Virus record (IMG/VR): IMGVR_UViG_3300042539_000558
Span: 1 to 24,962 of that record
Direction: 5' to 3' (one strand)
DNA length: 24,962 nt
From: a virus
Both the position numbers and the translations under genes were made by a program. The notes under the pieces were generated by a model that saw nothing but the letters and a program-made list of their open reading frames with translations, did not search any database and was not told where the DNA came from. Shown in pieces: positions 7,368-13,279 of the stretch (the stretch's first letter is position 1; every line of letters starts with the position of its first letter).

Positions 7368-7562
7368 ATGACTGTAACAACTAATGATCGTGGTCAGCAA
7401 AACATGTGGGCAAAAGAACCCACTATGTACTACGAAAACTATGGGATGGATACTCCCAACCAAGTAAAGGAGAAGTACAATGGGCGCTGGGCAATGGTCG
7501 GTATTATTGCTGGTCTCATTTCTTATGTTGGCACTGGCAAACTCTTCTTCGGCATCTTCTGA
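7368..7562 (+). CDS. hli: High-light-inducible protein (Hli/Scp), 64 aa
   Basis: A 64-residue single-helix chlorophyll-binding protein. The signature KEKYNGRWAMVG (about 34-45) contains the E-x-x-N-G-R-x-A-M-x-G pattern that binds chlorophyll in LHC-type helix 1, and it is followed by a hydrophobic helix to about residue 57. Hli proteins sit in the thylakoid membrane near photosystem II and dissipate excess excitation. The ATG at 7368 was chosen because a longer reading frame starting at 7296 would run through the terminator and promoter. First gene of the hli-petF stretch. Confidence 0.93.
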   Translation: MTVTTNDRGQQNMWAKEPTMYYENYGMDTPNQVKEKYNGRWAMVGIIAGLISYVGTGKLFFGIF

Positions 7563-7569
7563 CAATTGA

Positions 7570-7598
7570 TTGACAATGACTTCAACTATCTTTACAAT
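7570..7598 (+). promoter_or_regulatory. Sigma70-type promoter upstream of petF
   Basis: TTGACA (7570-7575), 17 nt, TACAAT (7593-7598), one mismatch from consensus. The predicted start, near 7605, gives petF a leader of about 57 nt. The promoter lies mostly within the 28-codon ORF at 7576-7662, whose ATG overlaps the -35 box region. Confidence 0.65.
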
Positions 7599-7662
7599 TA
7601 CTAGTGTTGCCTTTTTCGTTCTTCTGGCAGCATCCGTAGAAAAACTTTGTGAGACTTACTGA
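7576..7662 (+). CDS. Possible 28-aa single-pass membrane peptide
   Basis: A short reading frame starting [20 protein letters not shown] and ending with a charged tail (EKLCETY). The middle is one hydrophobic stretch long enough to cross a membrane. It starts 13 nt after hli, and its stop shares a base with the petF start (TGATG), the coupling seen across this phage. Tiny membrane subunits are typical of photosystems and cytochrome b6f, but I do not recognise this one as any Psb, Psa or Pet subunit. Against it: no Shine-Dalgarno, and a good promoter for petF lies within it. Confidence 0.5.
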   Translation: MTSTIFTITSVAFFVLLAASVEKLCETY

Positions 7663-7952
7663 TGACCGTTTATAGCGTTACACTTCAAACCCCTGATGGC
7701 GAAACCACTATCCAGTGTGCCGAAGACCAATACATTCTAGAAGCTGCTGAAGAGGCAGGAGTTGATCTTCCTTCATCTTGCCGTGCTGGTGCTTGCTCTG
7801 CTTGCGCTGGTAAACTAATCAGCGGCACTGTGGATAATGAGGAGCAATCGTTCCTTGATGATGAACAACTAGCAGATGGTTGGGTGCTTACCTGTGTTGC
7901 CTATCCTACTAGTGACTGTGTTATTCTGACTGAGCAGGAAGAGAACTTGTGA
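7662..7952 (+). CDS. petF: Plant-type [2Fe-2S] ferredoxin
   Basis: A 96-residue ferredoxin with the plant-type cluster ligands C40-x4-C45-x2-C48 and C78 (spacing 29), in the contexts [13 protein letters not shown] and LTCVA. It carries low-potential electrons from photosystem I to acceptors such as FNR, bilin reductases, thioredoxin reductase and ribonucleotide reductase pathways. Full length for the family. It overlaps the next ORF by 4 nt (GTGA). Ferredoxin genes are established auxiliary genes of cyanomyoviruses. Confidence 0.95.
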   Translation: MTVYSVTLQTPDGETTIQCAEDQYILEAAEEAGVDLPSSCRAGACSACAGKLISGTVDNEEQSFLDDEQLADGWVLTCVAYPTSDCVILTEQEENL

Positions 7953-8260
7953 TTGGAAATCTTGAACCAGAAGAAAGTGTTATGGGTACTGGTGGTATGC
8001 TCGGGCAATTTGCAATTGCCCTTGAAAAACTTGGATGGGATGCCAACGATGAACTCTCTGTAGAAATTGGTGGCGTTGCAGTTACAGGAACTGCAACTCA
8101 TCCAGATGCAAATCCAAAATGGGCAAAACCATTTGGAACCGTAACATATCAGAACGATGCTTTCATTGTTATTAAAAATAAATCAAGGAACCCTGTAGTT
8201 CCTTCTCAACCCAATACTGAACTTAAACAACAACATTCTTACAAAGGAGAAACAAAATGA
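7949..8260 (+). CDS. Unknown 103-aa protein between petF and hli
   Basis: I do not recognise this protein. It is soluble, acidic to neutral, with a compact segment [32 protein letters not shown] that looks like a small beta fold, and a basic, polar C-terminus. The assigned start is GTG at 7949, overlapping the petF stop (GTGA); an ATG at 7982 would shorten it by 11 residues. Its stop overlaps the next hli start (ATGA), so it is cotranslated between ferredoxin and Hli. Context suggests a role in photosynthetic electron flow or stress, but nothing in the sequence proves this. Confidence 0.75.
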   Translation: MIGNLEPEESVMGTGGMLGQFAIALEKLGWDANDELSVEIGGVAVTGTATHPDANPKWAKPFGTVTYQNDAFIVIKNKSRNPVVPSQPNTELKQQHSYKGETK

Positions 8261-8376
8261 AATTTGGATGGACCCCTGAGGCTGAGATTCTTAATGCTCG
8301 TCTCGCTATGCTTGGATTTGTAATTGCTGTTGGCACTTACATCACAACTGGACAAATTATTCCTGGTATTTTTTGA
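8257..8376 (+). CDS. hli: Very short high-light-inducible protein, 39 aa
   Basis: A 39-residue Hli consisting of little more than the chlorophyll-binding helix: [20 protein letters not shown] carries the E-x-x-N-A-R-x-A-M-x-G signature, followed by a hydrophobic helix ending in IIPGIF. It is near the minimum possible length for the family and lacks the N-terminal extension of the hli at 7368. A good Shine-Dalgarno (AAAGGAGA) precedes the ATG at 8257, which overlaps the preceding stop. Expected in thylakoid membranes, binding pigment near photosystem II or assembly intermediates. Confidence 0.93.
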   Translation: MKFGWTPEAEILNARLAMLGFVIAVGTYITTGQIIPGIF

Positions 8377-8388
8377 TTTTTAATTTAT

Positions 8389-8886
8389 ATGGATAATCAA
8401 GTTCCTGCTATTAATTTTGTATTTCGTGAGAATGGAGAATTTGTGACCCGTTCTTCTACTGAAATTTTTTCTAATAAGAGAGTTGTAATTTTCTCACTCC
8501 CTGGAGCATTTACTCCTACCTGCAGTGCTTATCAACTTCCTGGATTTGAAGATAACTATGATGTAATCCGAGAGAAGGGAATTGATGAGATTTATTGCAT
8601 TTCTGTTAATGATGGATTTGTAATGAATGCCTGGGCAAAAGACCAAGGAATTGAAAAGGTTAAGTTAATTCCTGATGGCAATGCTGAGTTTACTCGTGAG
8701 ATGGGAATGCTTGTATCGAAAAACAATCTTGGATTTGGCAATCGTTCTTGGCGTTATGCTGCAGTAATTAATGATGGTGTAATTGAATGGATGTCTGTAG
8801 AACCTGGACAGCGTTCTAATGCAGAAGACGATCCTTATGTAAATTCTACTCCAGAAGAAGTAATTAAATATCTGAATACGAAATAA
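8389..8886 (+). CDS. Peroxiredoxin, Prx5 type
   Basis: A 165-residue thiol peroxidase. The active-site motif PGAFTPTCS (38-46, peroxidatic Cys45) and the LPGFEDNYD, CISVNDGFVMNAWAK segments are typical of the Prx5/AhpE-like (type II) peroxiredoxins, which reduce hydrogen peroxide and alkyl hydroperoxides using glutaredoxin or thioredoxin. The conserved Arg lies in the later GFGNRSWRYA segment. Length is full for the family. It follows hli by 12 nt and ends just before a strong terminator, so it closes the photoprotection block. It probably detoxifies peroxide made when photosynthesis continues during infection. Confidence 0.92.
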   Translation: MDNQVPAINFVFRENGEFVTRSSTEIFSNKRVVIFSLPGAFTPTCSAYQLPGFEDNYDVIREKGIDEIYCISVNDGFVMNAWAKDQGIEKVKLIPDGNAEFTREMGMLVSKNNLGFGNRSWRYAAVINDGVIEWMSVEPGQRSNAEDDPYVNSTPEEVIKYLNTK

Positions 8887-8892
8887 AAAAAA

Positions 8893-8916
8893 GGGGGGCA
8901 TATGCCCCCTATTTTT
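8893..8916. terminator. Bidirectional intrinsic terminator between convergent genes
   Basis: A GC-rich perfect palindrome (8894-8909, five G, CATATG, five C) with an A-run on its left (8884-8892) and ATTTTT on its right (8911-8916). It can therefore end transcription from prx on the plus strand and from the 8931-9122 gene on the minus strand. Confidence 0.85.
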
Positions 8917-8930
8917 ATGTCTTTAATTTA

Positions 8931-9122
8931 TCAGACTTCTGTAGTATCTTCTTGATCGGCAGCTTCAATATATTGTCCTGCTGCCTTTAATAGTTCTGTT
9001 GCTTCTTCATCATGGATAGCATTTTTTTGCGCCCATACGAGATTCATTTCAGAAACTGTTTTTTTATTTTTTACGTCGTTGCAAATTGCTAGAAGTCTAG
9101 CTCTTGTAGGTGCGTTTAACAT
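8931..9122 (-). CDS. Small conserved-looking protein of unknown function, 63 aa
   Basis: A 63-residue soluble, mostly helical, acidic protein starting MLNAPTRARLLAICNDVKNK. I do not recognise a family. Evidence that it is real: an AAGGA-type ribosome site precedes the ATG, a late-promoter motif (CTAAATAAATA read on the minus strand) lies about 25 nt upstream, and the convergent terminator at 8893-8916 serves it. It is one of only two minus-strand genes here, and it separates the photoprotection block from psbA. Confidence 0.75.
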   Translation of the reverse strand: MLNAPTRARLLAICNDVKNKKTVSEMNLVWAQKNAIHDEEATELLKAAGQYIEAADQEDTTEV

Positions 9123-9147
9123 CTGTCCTTCTTGAGAAATCTCTTTT

Positions 9148-9158
9148 TATTTATTTAG
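9148..9158 (-). promoter_or_regulatory. T4-type late promoter on the minus strand
   Basis: Read on the minus strand this is CTAAATAAATA, containing both AATAAATA (fitting the phage late consensus NATAAATA) and the CTAAATA variant. It ends about 25 nt before the start codon of the minus-strand gene, the same distance as several plus-strand late promoters here. Confidence 0.6.
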
Positions 9159-9223
9159 TAAGATTCTTTTATTAGTATTCGGTTTTCCATAAGGTCTCCA
9201 AATAAATTAACCGTCAAATGACC

Positions 9224-9257
9224 TTGACACCAGTATGAGGATATGTTAATATAAATA
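9224..9257 (+). promoter_or_regulatory. Composite psbA promoter: host-type -35/-10 merged with phage late box
   Basis: TTGACA (9224-9229), 17 nt, TAATAT (9247-9252), overlapped by an exact T4-type late motif TATAAATA (9250-9257). The psbD promoter has the same arrangement with the same 3-nt offset and a shared ATGTTAAnATAAATA core. This would allow expression both by host sigma factor and by the late phage sigma. Confidence 0.75.
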
Positions 9258-9417
9258 CATCAAACGTTAAGGAACGTAACAAATCTTTAATGTTTGTAAC
9301 TCCCACTAACCGAGACCTATGGGGAGTATAAAAACGTCTCTCATATCCCCGCTGAGGGTGCGGGGAGCATAGTATCACCACCATTTCCCTGATGGTCTTA
9401 CTACTTTTTTTAAACAA
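9258..9417 (+). promoter_or_regulatory. Long structured 5' leader of psbA
   Basis: About 160 nt without a gene between promoter and psbA. It holds a 5-bp hairpin ACGTT/AACGT (about 9264-9277), a GAGAC/GTCTC pairing (about 9313-9339), a strong 7-bp GC hairpin TCCCCGC/GCGGGGA (9346-9352 with 9360-9366), a small ACCAT/ATGGT hairpin (9380-9384 with 9392-9396), and a T7 run (9405-9411) just before the ATG. An earlier GGGGA (near 9321) could compete for TCCCC, so alternative folds are possible. No Shine-Dalgarno is visible. The minus-strand ORF covering this region looks non-coding. Confidence 0.55.
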
Positions 9418-10500
9418 ATGACTGCTTCAATCGCTTCACGTCAACAACAATCGAATACTTGGGAACAGTTCTGCAACTGGGTTACTTCAACCGATAACCG
9501 TCTTTATGTTGGTTGGTTCGGTGTTCTGATGATTCCCACCCAGCTTGCTGCTACAACTTGTTTCATCATCGCATTCATCGGTGCTCCTCCTGTGGACATT
9601 GATGGTATCCGTGAACCCGTTGCTGGTTCACTCATGTACGGAAACAACATCATCTCTGGTGCTGTCATTCCTTCGTCCAATGCTATTGGACTGCACTTTT
9701 ATCCCATCTGGGAAGCTGCTTCCCTAGATGAGTGGCTTTACAACGGTGGTCCGTTCCAACTGGTTGTGTTCCACTTCCTGATTGGTATCTACGCCTACAT
9801 GGGTCGTGAGTGGGAACTCTCTTATCGTCTGGGTATGCGTCCTTGGATCTGTGTTGCTTACAGCGCACCTGTCGCTGCTGCGAGTGCAGTGTTCCTGGTT
9901 TATCCTTTTGGTCAAGGTTCTTTCTCTGATGCGATGCCTCTGGGTATCTCTGGTACGTTCAACTATATGCTTGTGTTCCAGGCAGAGCACAACATCCTGA
10001 TGCACCCCTTCCATATGCTTGGTGTTGCTGGTGTGTTTGGTGGTTCTCTGTTCAGTGCTATGCACGGTTCTCTGGTTACTTCCTCGCTGGTTCGTGAAAC
10101 TACCGAAAACGAGTCCCAGAATTATGGTTACAAGTTTGGTCAAGAAGAAGAAACTTATAACATCGTTGCTGCCCACGGTTACTTTGGTCGCCTTATCTTC
10201 CAATATGCTTCCTTTAATAACTCACGTTCGCTGCACTTCTTCCTCGCTGCATGGCCTGTAGTTGGCATCTGGTTCACTGCTCTTGGTGTTAGCACCATGG
10301 CATTCAACCTCAACGGTTTCAACTTCAACCAGTCCATCGTTGATAGTCAAGGTCGTGTGCTCAATACTTGGGCAGATGTTCTGAACCGTGCTGGTCTGGG
10401 TATGGAAGTGATGCATGAACGTAATGCTCACAACTTCCCACTTGACCTTGCTGCTGCTGAAAGCACTCCTATTGCTCTCACCGCACCTGCAATCGGTTGA
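9418..10500 (+). CDS. psbA: Photosystem II D1 protein
   Basis: Full-length D1 (360 residues), the photosystem II reaction-centre subunit that holds the Mn cluster, tyrosine Z and the QB site. With numbering one higher than the standard: Y162 (Yz), D171, E190 and H191 around the Mn cluster, H199 (P680 ligand). The C-terminal [18 protein letters not shown] keeps the CtpA cleavage site after DLA. Position 131 (standard 130) is Glu, the high-light D1:2 type, not Gln. No intron interrupts it, unlike psbA of some cyanophages. Codons are host-like, with many C-ending forms. Phage D1 replaces damaged host D1 during infection. Confidence 0.99.
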   Translation: MTASIASRQQQSNTWEQFCNWVTSTDNRLYVGWFGVLMIPTQLAATTCFIIAFIGAPPVDIDGIREPVAGSLMYGNNIISGAVIPSSNAIGLHFYPIWEAASLDEWLYNGGPFQLVVFHFLIGIYAYMGREWELSYRLGMRPWICVAYSAPVAAASAVFLVYPFGQGSFSDAMPLGISGTFNYMLVFQAEHNILMHPFHMLGVAGVFGGSLFSAMHGSLVTSSLVRETTENESQNYGYKFGQEEETYNIVAAHGYFGRLIFQYASFNNSRSLHFFLAAWPVVGIWFTALGVSTMAFNLNGFNFNQSIVDSQGRVLNTWADVLNRAGLGMEVMHERNAHNFPLDLAAAESTPIALTAPAIG

Positions 10501-10524
10501 TAAAAACTGAATAACTGATATAAT
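10497..10524 (+). promoter_or_regulatory. Sigma70-type promoter at the psbA stop codon
   Basis: TTGATA (10497-10502, including the psbA stop region), 16 nt, perfect TATAAT (10519-10524). The predicted start site, around 10530-10532, falls inside the 5' arm of the following terminator. It could drive the 40-aa ORF at 10553. Confidence 0.5.
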
Positions 10525-10525
10525 T

Positions 10526-10552
10526 AAGAGGGTATAACAACCCTCTTTTTTT
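10526..10552 (+). terminator. Intrinsic terminator after psbA
   Basis: A perfect 8-bp stem AAGAGGGT/ACCCTCTT (10526-10533 with 10540-10547), 6-nt loop, and a run of seven T residues (10546-10552). It follows the psbA stop by about 25 nt and overlaps the start region of the promoter at 10497-10524. Confidence 0.88.
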
Positions 10553-10675
10553 ATGTCTCATAATACTCAACACGAACCTGTACCTAATTGGGTAATCTGG
10601 GCAGGTGTAGGTATGATGGTATTCACAGTTCTTGTATTTGTTTTATTCACTCTTGGGGTAATTTATTGGGGATAG
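10553..10675 (+). CDS. Small single-pass membrane protein, 40 aa, unknown
   Basis: A 40-residue frame: a polar N-terminus (MSHNTQHEPVPNW) followed by one long hydrophobic helix to the end (VFTVLVFVLF...IYWG). Its size and shape resemble small photosystem or b6f subunits, but I cannot match it to a named one. The ATG directly follows the T-run of the psbA terminator and there is no Shine-Dalgarno, so translation depends on read-through or on the promoter at 10497, which would leave a leader of only about 20 nt. Located between psbA and psbD, it may act at the photosystem; that is inference. Confidence 0.6.
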   Translation: MSHNTQHEPVPNWVIWAGVGMMVFTVLVFVLFTLGVIYWG

Positions 10676-10681
10676 AAATTT

Positions 10682-10885
10682 ATGTTTATTTTTAAAGTAG
10701 GTGATATTTGTAGGATTAATAATCCAATTCAAAGACGGCACGGAAGAGAATTTGAAATTCTAGGTTTTATGTATGATAAAGATGATGAATATTTTCCTCC
10801 AATTGCAATGAAAGTTAGATACTTAGACACCAATCGTAAAGGAACATATGATTGCTCATTTGATTCTCTCGTTGTAATTGGATAA
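10682..10885 (+). CDS. Small soluble protein of unknown function, 67 aa
   Basis: A 67-residue protein starting MFIFKVGDICRINNPIQRR. The pattern FKVGDICRI...GREFEILGF...MKVRYLD...YDCSFDSLVVI resembles a small SH3-like or KOW-like beta barrel, as in many short phage proteins that bind nucleic acid or protein partners. I do not recognise a named family. It follows the 40-aa ORF by 6 nt and precedes the psbD promoter. AT-rich, phage-like codon use in contrast to psbA and psbD. Confidence 0.75.
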   Translation: MFIFKVGDICRINNPIQRRHGREFEILGFMYDKDDEYFPPIAMKVRYLDTNRKGTYDCSFDSLVVIG

Positions 10886-10898
10886 GCACTAATACTCA

Positions 10899-10932
10899 TT
10901 GACCTCTTTGTTAAGGAATGTTAAGATAAATA
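10899..10932 (+). promoter_or_regulatory. Composite psbD promoter: host-type -35/-10 merged with phage late box
   Basis: TTGACC (10899-10904), 17 nt, TAAGAT (10922-10927), overlapped by the late motif GATAAATA (10925-10932). Spacing and offset equal those of the psbA promoter at 9224-9257, and both share ATGTTAAnATAAATA. A strong AGGAGG ribosome site follows at about 10945-10950. Confidence 0.75.
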
Positions 10933-10952
10933 TGAGAAATACATAGGAGGTT

Positions 10953-12014
10953 ATGACTTCTTCAACACTTTCACAACCAATTTCACAAAGAGGATGGTTC
11001 GATGTCCTGGATGACTGGCTTAAACGAGATCGCTTTGTATTTGTGGGTTGGTCTGGACTATTACTTTTTCCCACTGCTTATCTTGCCCTTGGTGGTTGGC
11101 TTACTGGCACGACGTTTGTTACAAGCTGGTACACCCACGGGTTGGCGTCTAGTTATCTTGAGGGTGCTAATTTCCTTACAGCGGCTGTGTCAACGCCTGC
11201 AGATTCTATGGGTCATTCTCTTCTTCTACTTTGGGGTCCTGAGGCTCAAGGGGATATCGTCAGGTGGTTCCAACTTGGGGGACTCTGGACTTTTGTGGCA
11301 CTCCACGGCGCCTTTAGTTTGATTGGATTCATGCTTCGTCAGTTTGAGATTGCTCGTCTGGTAGGTATCCGTCCATATAACGCAATCGCATTCTCTGGTC
11401 CTATTGCAGTATTTGTTTCTGTATTCTTGATGTATCCACTGGGACAATCCAGTTGGTTCTTTGCACCTTCATTTGGTGTTGCTGCAATCTTCAGGTTCCT
11501 TCTGTTCCTACAAGGTTTCCACAACTGGACCCTTAACCCCTTCCATATGATGGGAGTTGCTGGTATACTGGGAGGAGCACTGCTCTGTGCGATTCATGGA
11601 GCAACTGTAGAAAACACACTCTATGAAGATAGTGAACAGTCGAATACTTTCAAAGCATTTGAACCAACTCAAGAGGAAGAGACGTATTCTATGGTTACTG
11701 CGAACCGATTCTGGTCTCAGATCTTCGGTATTGCTTTTAGTAATAAGCGTTGGTTGCACTTCTTTATGCTTTTTGTGCCAGTTATGGGTCTCTGGACTTC
11801 TTCTATTGGCATCATCGGTCTTGCTCTCAATCTACGTGCATACGACTTTGTATCTCAGGAGATTAGAGCGGCAGAGGACCCAGAGTTTGAAACGTTCTAT
11901 ACGAAGAATATCCTCCTTAATGAGGGACTTAGAGCGTGGATGGCTCCAGTAGATCAACCCCATGAGAACTTTGTGTTCCCAGAGGAAGTTCTACCGCGAG
12001 GAAATGCTCTTTGA
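10953..12014 (+). CDS. psbD: Photosystem II D2 protein
   Basis: Full-length D2 (353 residues), partner of D1 in the photosystem II reaction centre, binding QA, the non-haem iron and tyrosine D. With numbering one higher than the standard: Y161 (TyrD), H190 next to it, H198 (P680 ligand), and the [34 protein letters not shown] block. The start has the best Shine-Dalgarno of the window (TAGGAGGT, 2 nt before ATG). The 5' sequence lacks the upstream psbC-type neighbour found in hosts. Ends 6 nt before an intrinsic terminator. Confidence 0.99.
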   Translation: MTSSTLSQPISQRGWFDVLDDWLKRDRFVFVGWSGLLLFPTAYLALGGWLTGTTFVTSWYTHGLASSYLEGANFLTAAVSTPADSMGHSLLLLWGPEAQGDIVRWFQLGGLWTFVALHGAFSLIGFMLRQFEIARLVGIRPYNAIAFSGPIAVFVSVFLMYPLGQSSWFFAPSFGVAAIFRFLLFLQGFHNWTLNPFHMMGVAGILGGALLCAIHGATVENTLYEDSEQSNTFKAFEPTQEEETYSMVTANRFWSQIFGIAFSNKRWLHFFMLFVPVMGLWTSSIGIIGLALNLRAYDFVSQEIRAAEDPEFETFYTKNILLNEGLRAWMAPVDQPHENFVFPEEVLPRGNAL

Positions 12015-12020
12015 TTTTAT

Positions 12021-12042
12021 AAGACCCTTCGGGGTCTTTTTT
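12021..12042 (+). terminator. Intrinsic terminator after psbD with TTCG tetraloop
   Basis: A perfect 7-bp stem AAGACCC/GGGTCTT (12021-12027 with 12032-12038) closed by the very stable TTCG tetraloop and followed by T residues. It lies 6 nt after the psbD stop. Confidence 0.9.
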
Positions 12043-12068
12043 ATTATGTCTTTAATTCATAACAAAAA

Positions 12069-12097
12069 CTAACACCTTAGAAAGAACTCCGTATAAT
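12069..12097 (+). promoter_or_regulatory. Sigma70-type promoter of the talC operon
   Basis: CTAACA (12069-12074, 4 of 6 to consensus), 17 nt, perfect TATAAT (12092-12097). Transcription should start near 12104, so the ATG at 12103 is unlikely to be used and talC begins at 12121. Confidence 0.6.
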
Positions 12098-12120
12098 TAC
12101 TTATGAGTTCTTACTTTTTT
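12082..12120 (+). repeat. Inverted repeat around the talC -10 box, followed by a T-run
   Basis: AAGAACTC (12082-12089) and its exact complement GAGTTCTT (12105-12112) flank 15 nt that contain the -10 box. TACTTTTTT follows. It could be an operator-like site on DNA, or in read-through RNA an 8-bp hairpin with a T-tract that stops transcription from upstream. Confidence 0.5.
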
Positions 12121-12792
12121 ATGAAGATCTTTCTAGATACTGCAGATGTTTCAATGATTAGTCCAGCATATGAGACTGGATTATTGGATGGAGTCACTAC
12201 AAATCCGTCACTTATTTTAAAAAGTGGAAGACAACTTTTGAATGTTATTCAAGAGATTGCAACAGAGTTTAAAAACTTAGAAAGTATTTCTGCAGAGGTT
12301 GTTGCAGATACTTCAGAAGAAATGCTTTCACAAGCACAAAAATTTTATACAATTGCACCAGCAGTTACAATTAAAGTTCCTTGTACCGTAGAAGGACTTA
12401 AGACTTGTAAGTTTCTGACTGATAAAGGAATTCAAGTTAATGTAACCCTGGTATTCTCCGTCGCTCAAGCAATCCTTGCATCTAAAGCAGGAGCAACATT
12501 CATCTCACCATTTGTTGGACGTTGGATGGATAACTCAATTGATGGGATTGAACTTATCAAAAATATCCGTAAGGCATTTGATTACTCAGGAACATCTACA
12601 CAAATTCTTGCAGCATCTCTTCGTGATGTAAGACAGGTAGAACAATCTGCTCTTAATGGTGCAGATGTGGTTACAATCCCTCCAGTAGTATTTTGGGCAA
12701 TGTATAAGAACATTATGACTGAAAAAGGTCTTGATTTGTTCCAAAAAGATTGGGAAGAAGTTCTCAAAAGTGTGAACGATGAAAAAGTTTAA
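12121..12792 (+). CDS. talC: Transaldolase, TalC/FSA type
   Basis: A 223-residue transaldolase of the short TalC/fructose-6-phosphate aldolase-like group. Landmarks: MKIFLDTADV (D6), GVTTNPSLI (24-32), and the Schiff-base lysine K85 in TIKVPCT. It moves a dihydroxyacetone unit between sugar phosphates in the pentose phosphate pathway. The ATG at 12121 is chosen because it matches the family start and because the promoter places the transcript start at about 12104. It overlaps PTOX by 14 nt. talC is common in cyanophages, where it helps shift carbon from the Calvin cycle to NADPH and ribose supply. Confidence 0.95.
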   Translation: MKIFLDTADVSMISPAYETGLLDGVTTNPSLILKSGRQLLNVIQEIATEFKNLESISAEVVADTSEEMLSQAQKFYTIAPAVTIKVPCTVEGLKTCKFLTDKGIQVNVTLVFSVAQAILASKAGATFISPFVGRWMDNSIDGIELIKNIRKAFDYSGTSTQILAASLRDVRQVEQSALNGADVVTIPPVVFWAMYKNIMTEKGLDLFQKDWEEVLKSVNDEKV

Positions 12793-13279
12793 CGATACAA
12801 TTCTATTAGTCACAATATCAATCATTGATTTTTTGTATCGTGACCTACCCATACAAAGGTTCTGGGTTTTGGAAACAATTGCCAGAGCACCATACTTTGC
12901 TTTCGTGAGTGTGCTGCATCTTAAAGAATCATTAGGACTCAGAGATTTATCACACTACTATTTGATGAAAGAACACTTTGCTCAGACACTCAATGAAACC
13001 GAACACCTCATCGAAATGGAAAGGCGTGGTGGTGCCGACCGTTGGTATGATCGTTTTATTGCTTATCACCTGGTTCTCATCTATTATTGGATTCTGGTGG
13101 GTTATTATTTTATTGCTCCTGTCTCTGCTTATCACTTGAATGCAGGCATTGAGTTTCACGCCACAGAGACATATCTAAACTATCTCTGGGATCATCAGGA
13201 AGATACAAAGATTGCTGAAATTGCAGTCGATGAAATTAATCATTATATTGAACTCTCAAGAGCAATGGAGATGGTATGA
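12779..13279 (+). CDS. Plastoquinol terminal oxidase (PTOX/alternative oxidase family)
   Basis: A 166-residue di-iron oxidase of the PTOX/AOX family, which oxidises plastoquinol and reduces oxygen to water. The di-iron ligands can be followed: E32 in LETIARAPY, E73 and H76 in NETEHL, E130 (or E125) in HATETY, E152 and H155 in DEINHY. Hydrophobic segments around 97-120 would sit in the membrane face. It starts 14 nt inside talC and its stop overlaps the zwf start (ATGA), so it is part of the same operon. It can act as an electron valve that protects photosystem II when carbon fixation is shut off. Known in some cyanophages. Confidence 0.93.
   Translation: MKKFNDTILLVTISIIDFLYRDLPIQRFWVLETIARAPYFAFVSVLHLKESLGLRDLSHYYLMKEHFAQTLNETEHLIEMERRGGADRWYDRFIAYHLVLIYYWILVGYYFIAPVSAYHLNAGIEFHATETYLNYLWDHQEDTKIAEIAVDEINHYIELSRAMEMV

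Noticed and set aside
9214-9417. 67-codon minus-strand frame over the psbA leader
   Set aside because: It covers the psbA promoter and hairpins, has no ribosome site and a Arg/Ser-rich product typical of chance frames.
9724-10203. 159-codon minus-strand frame opposite psbA
   Set aside because: psbA is certain on the plus strand; the antisense product has no recognisable features. An antisense RNA is possible but no promoter for one is evident to me.
9418-10500. Group I intron or homing endonuclease in psbA, known in some cyanophages
   Set aside because: The D1 reading frame is continuous and full length, so there is no intron here.
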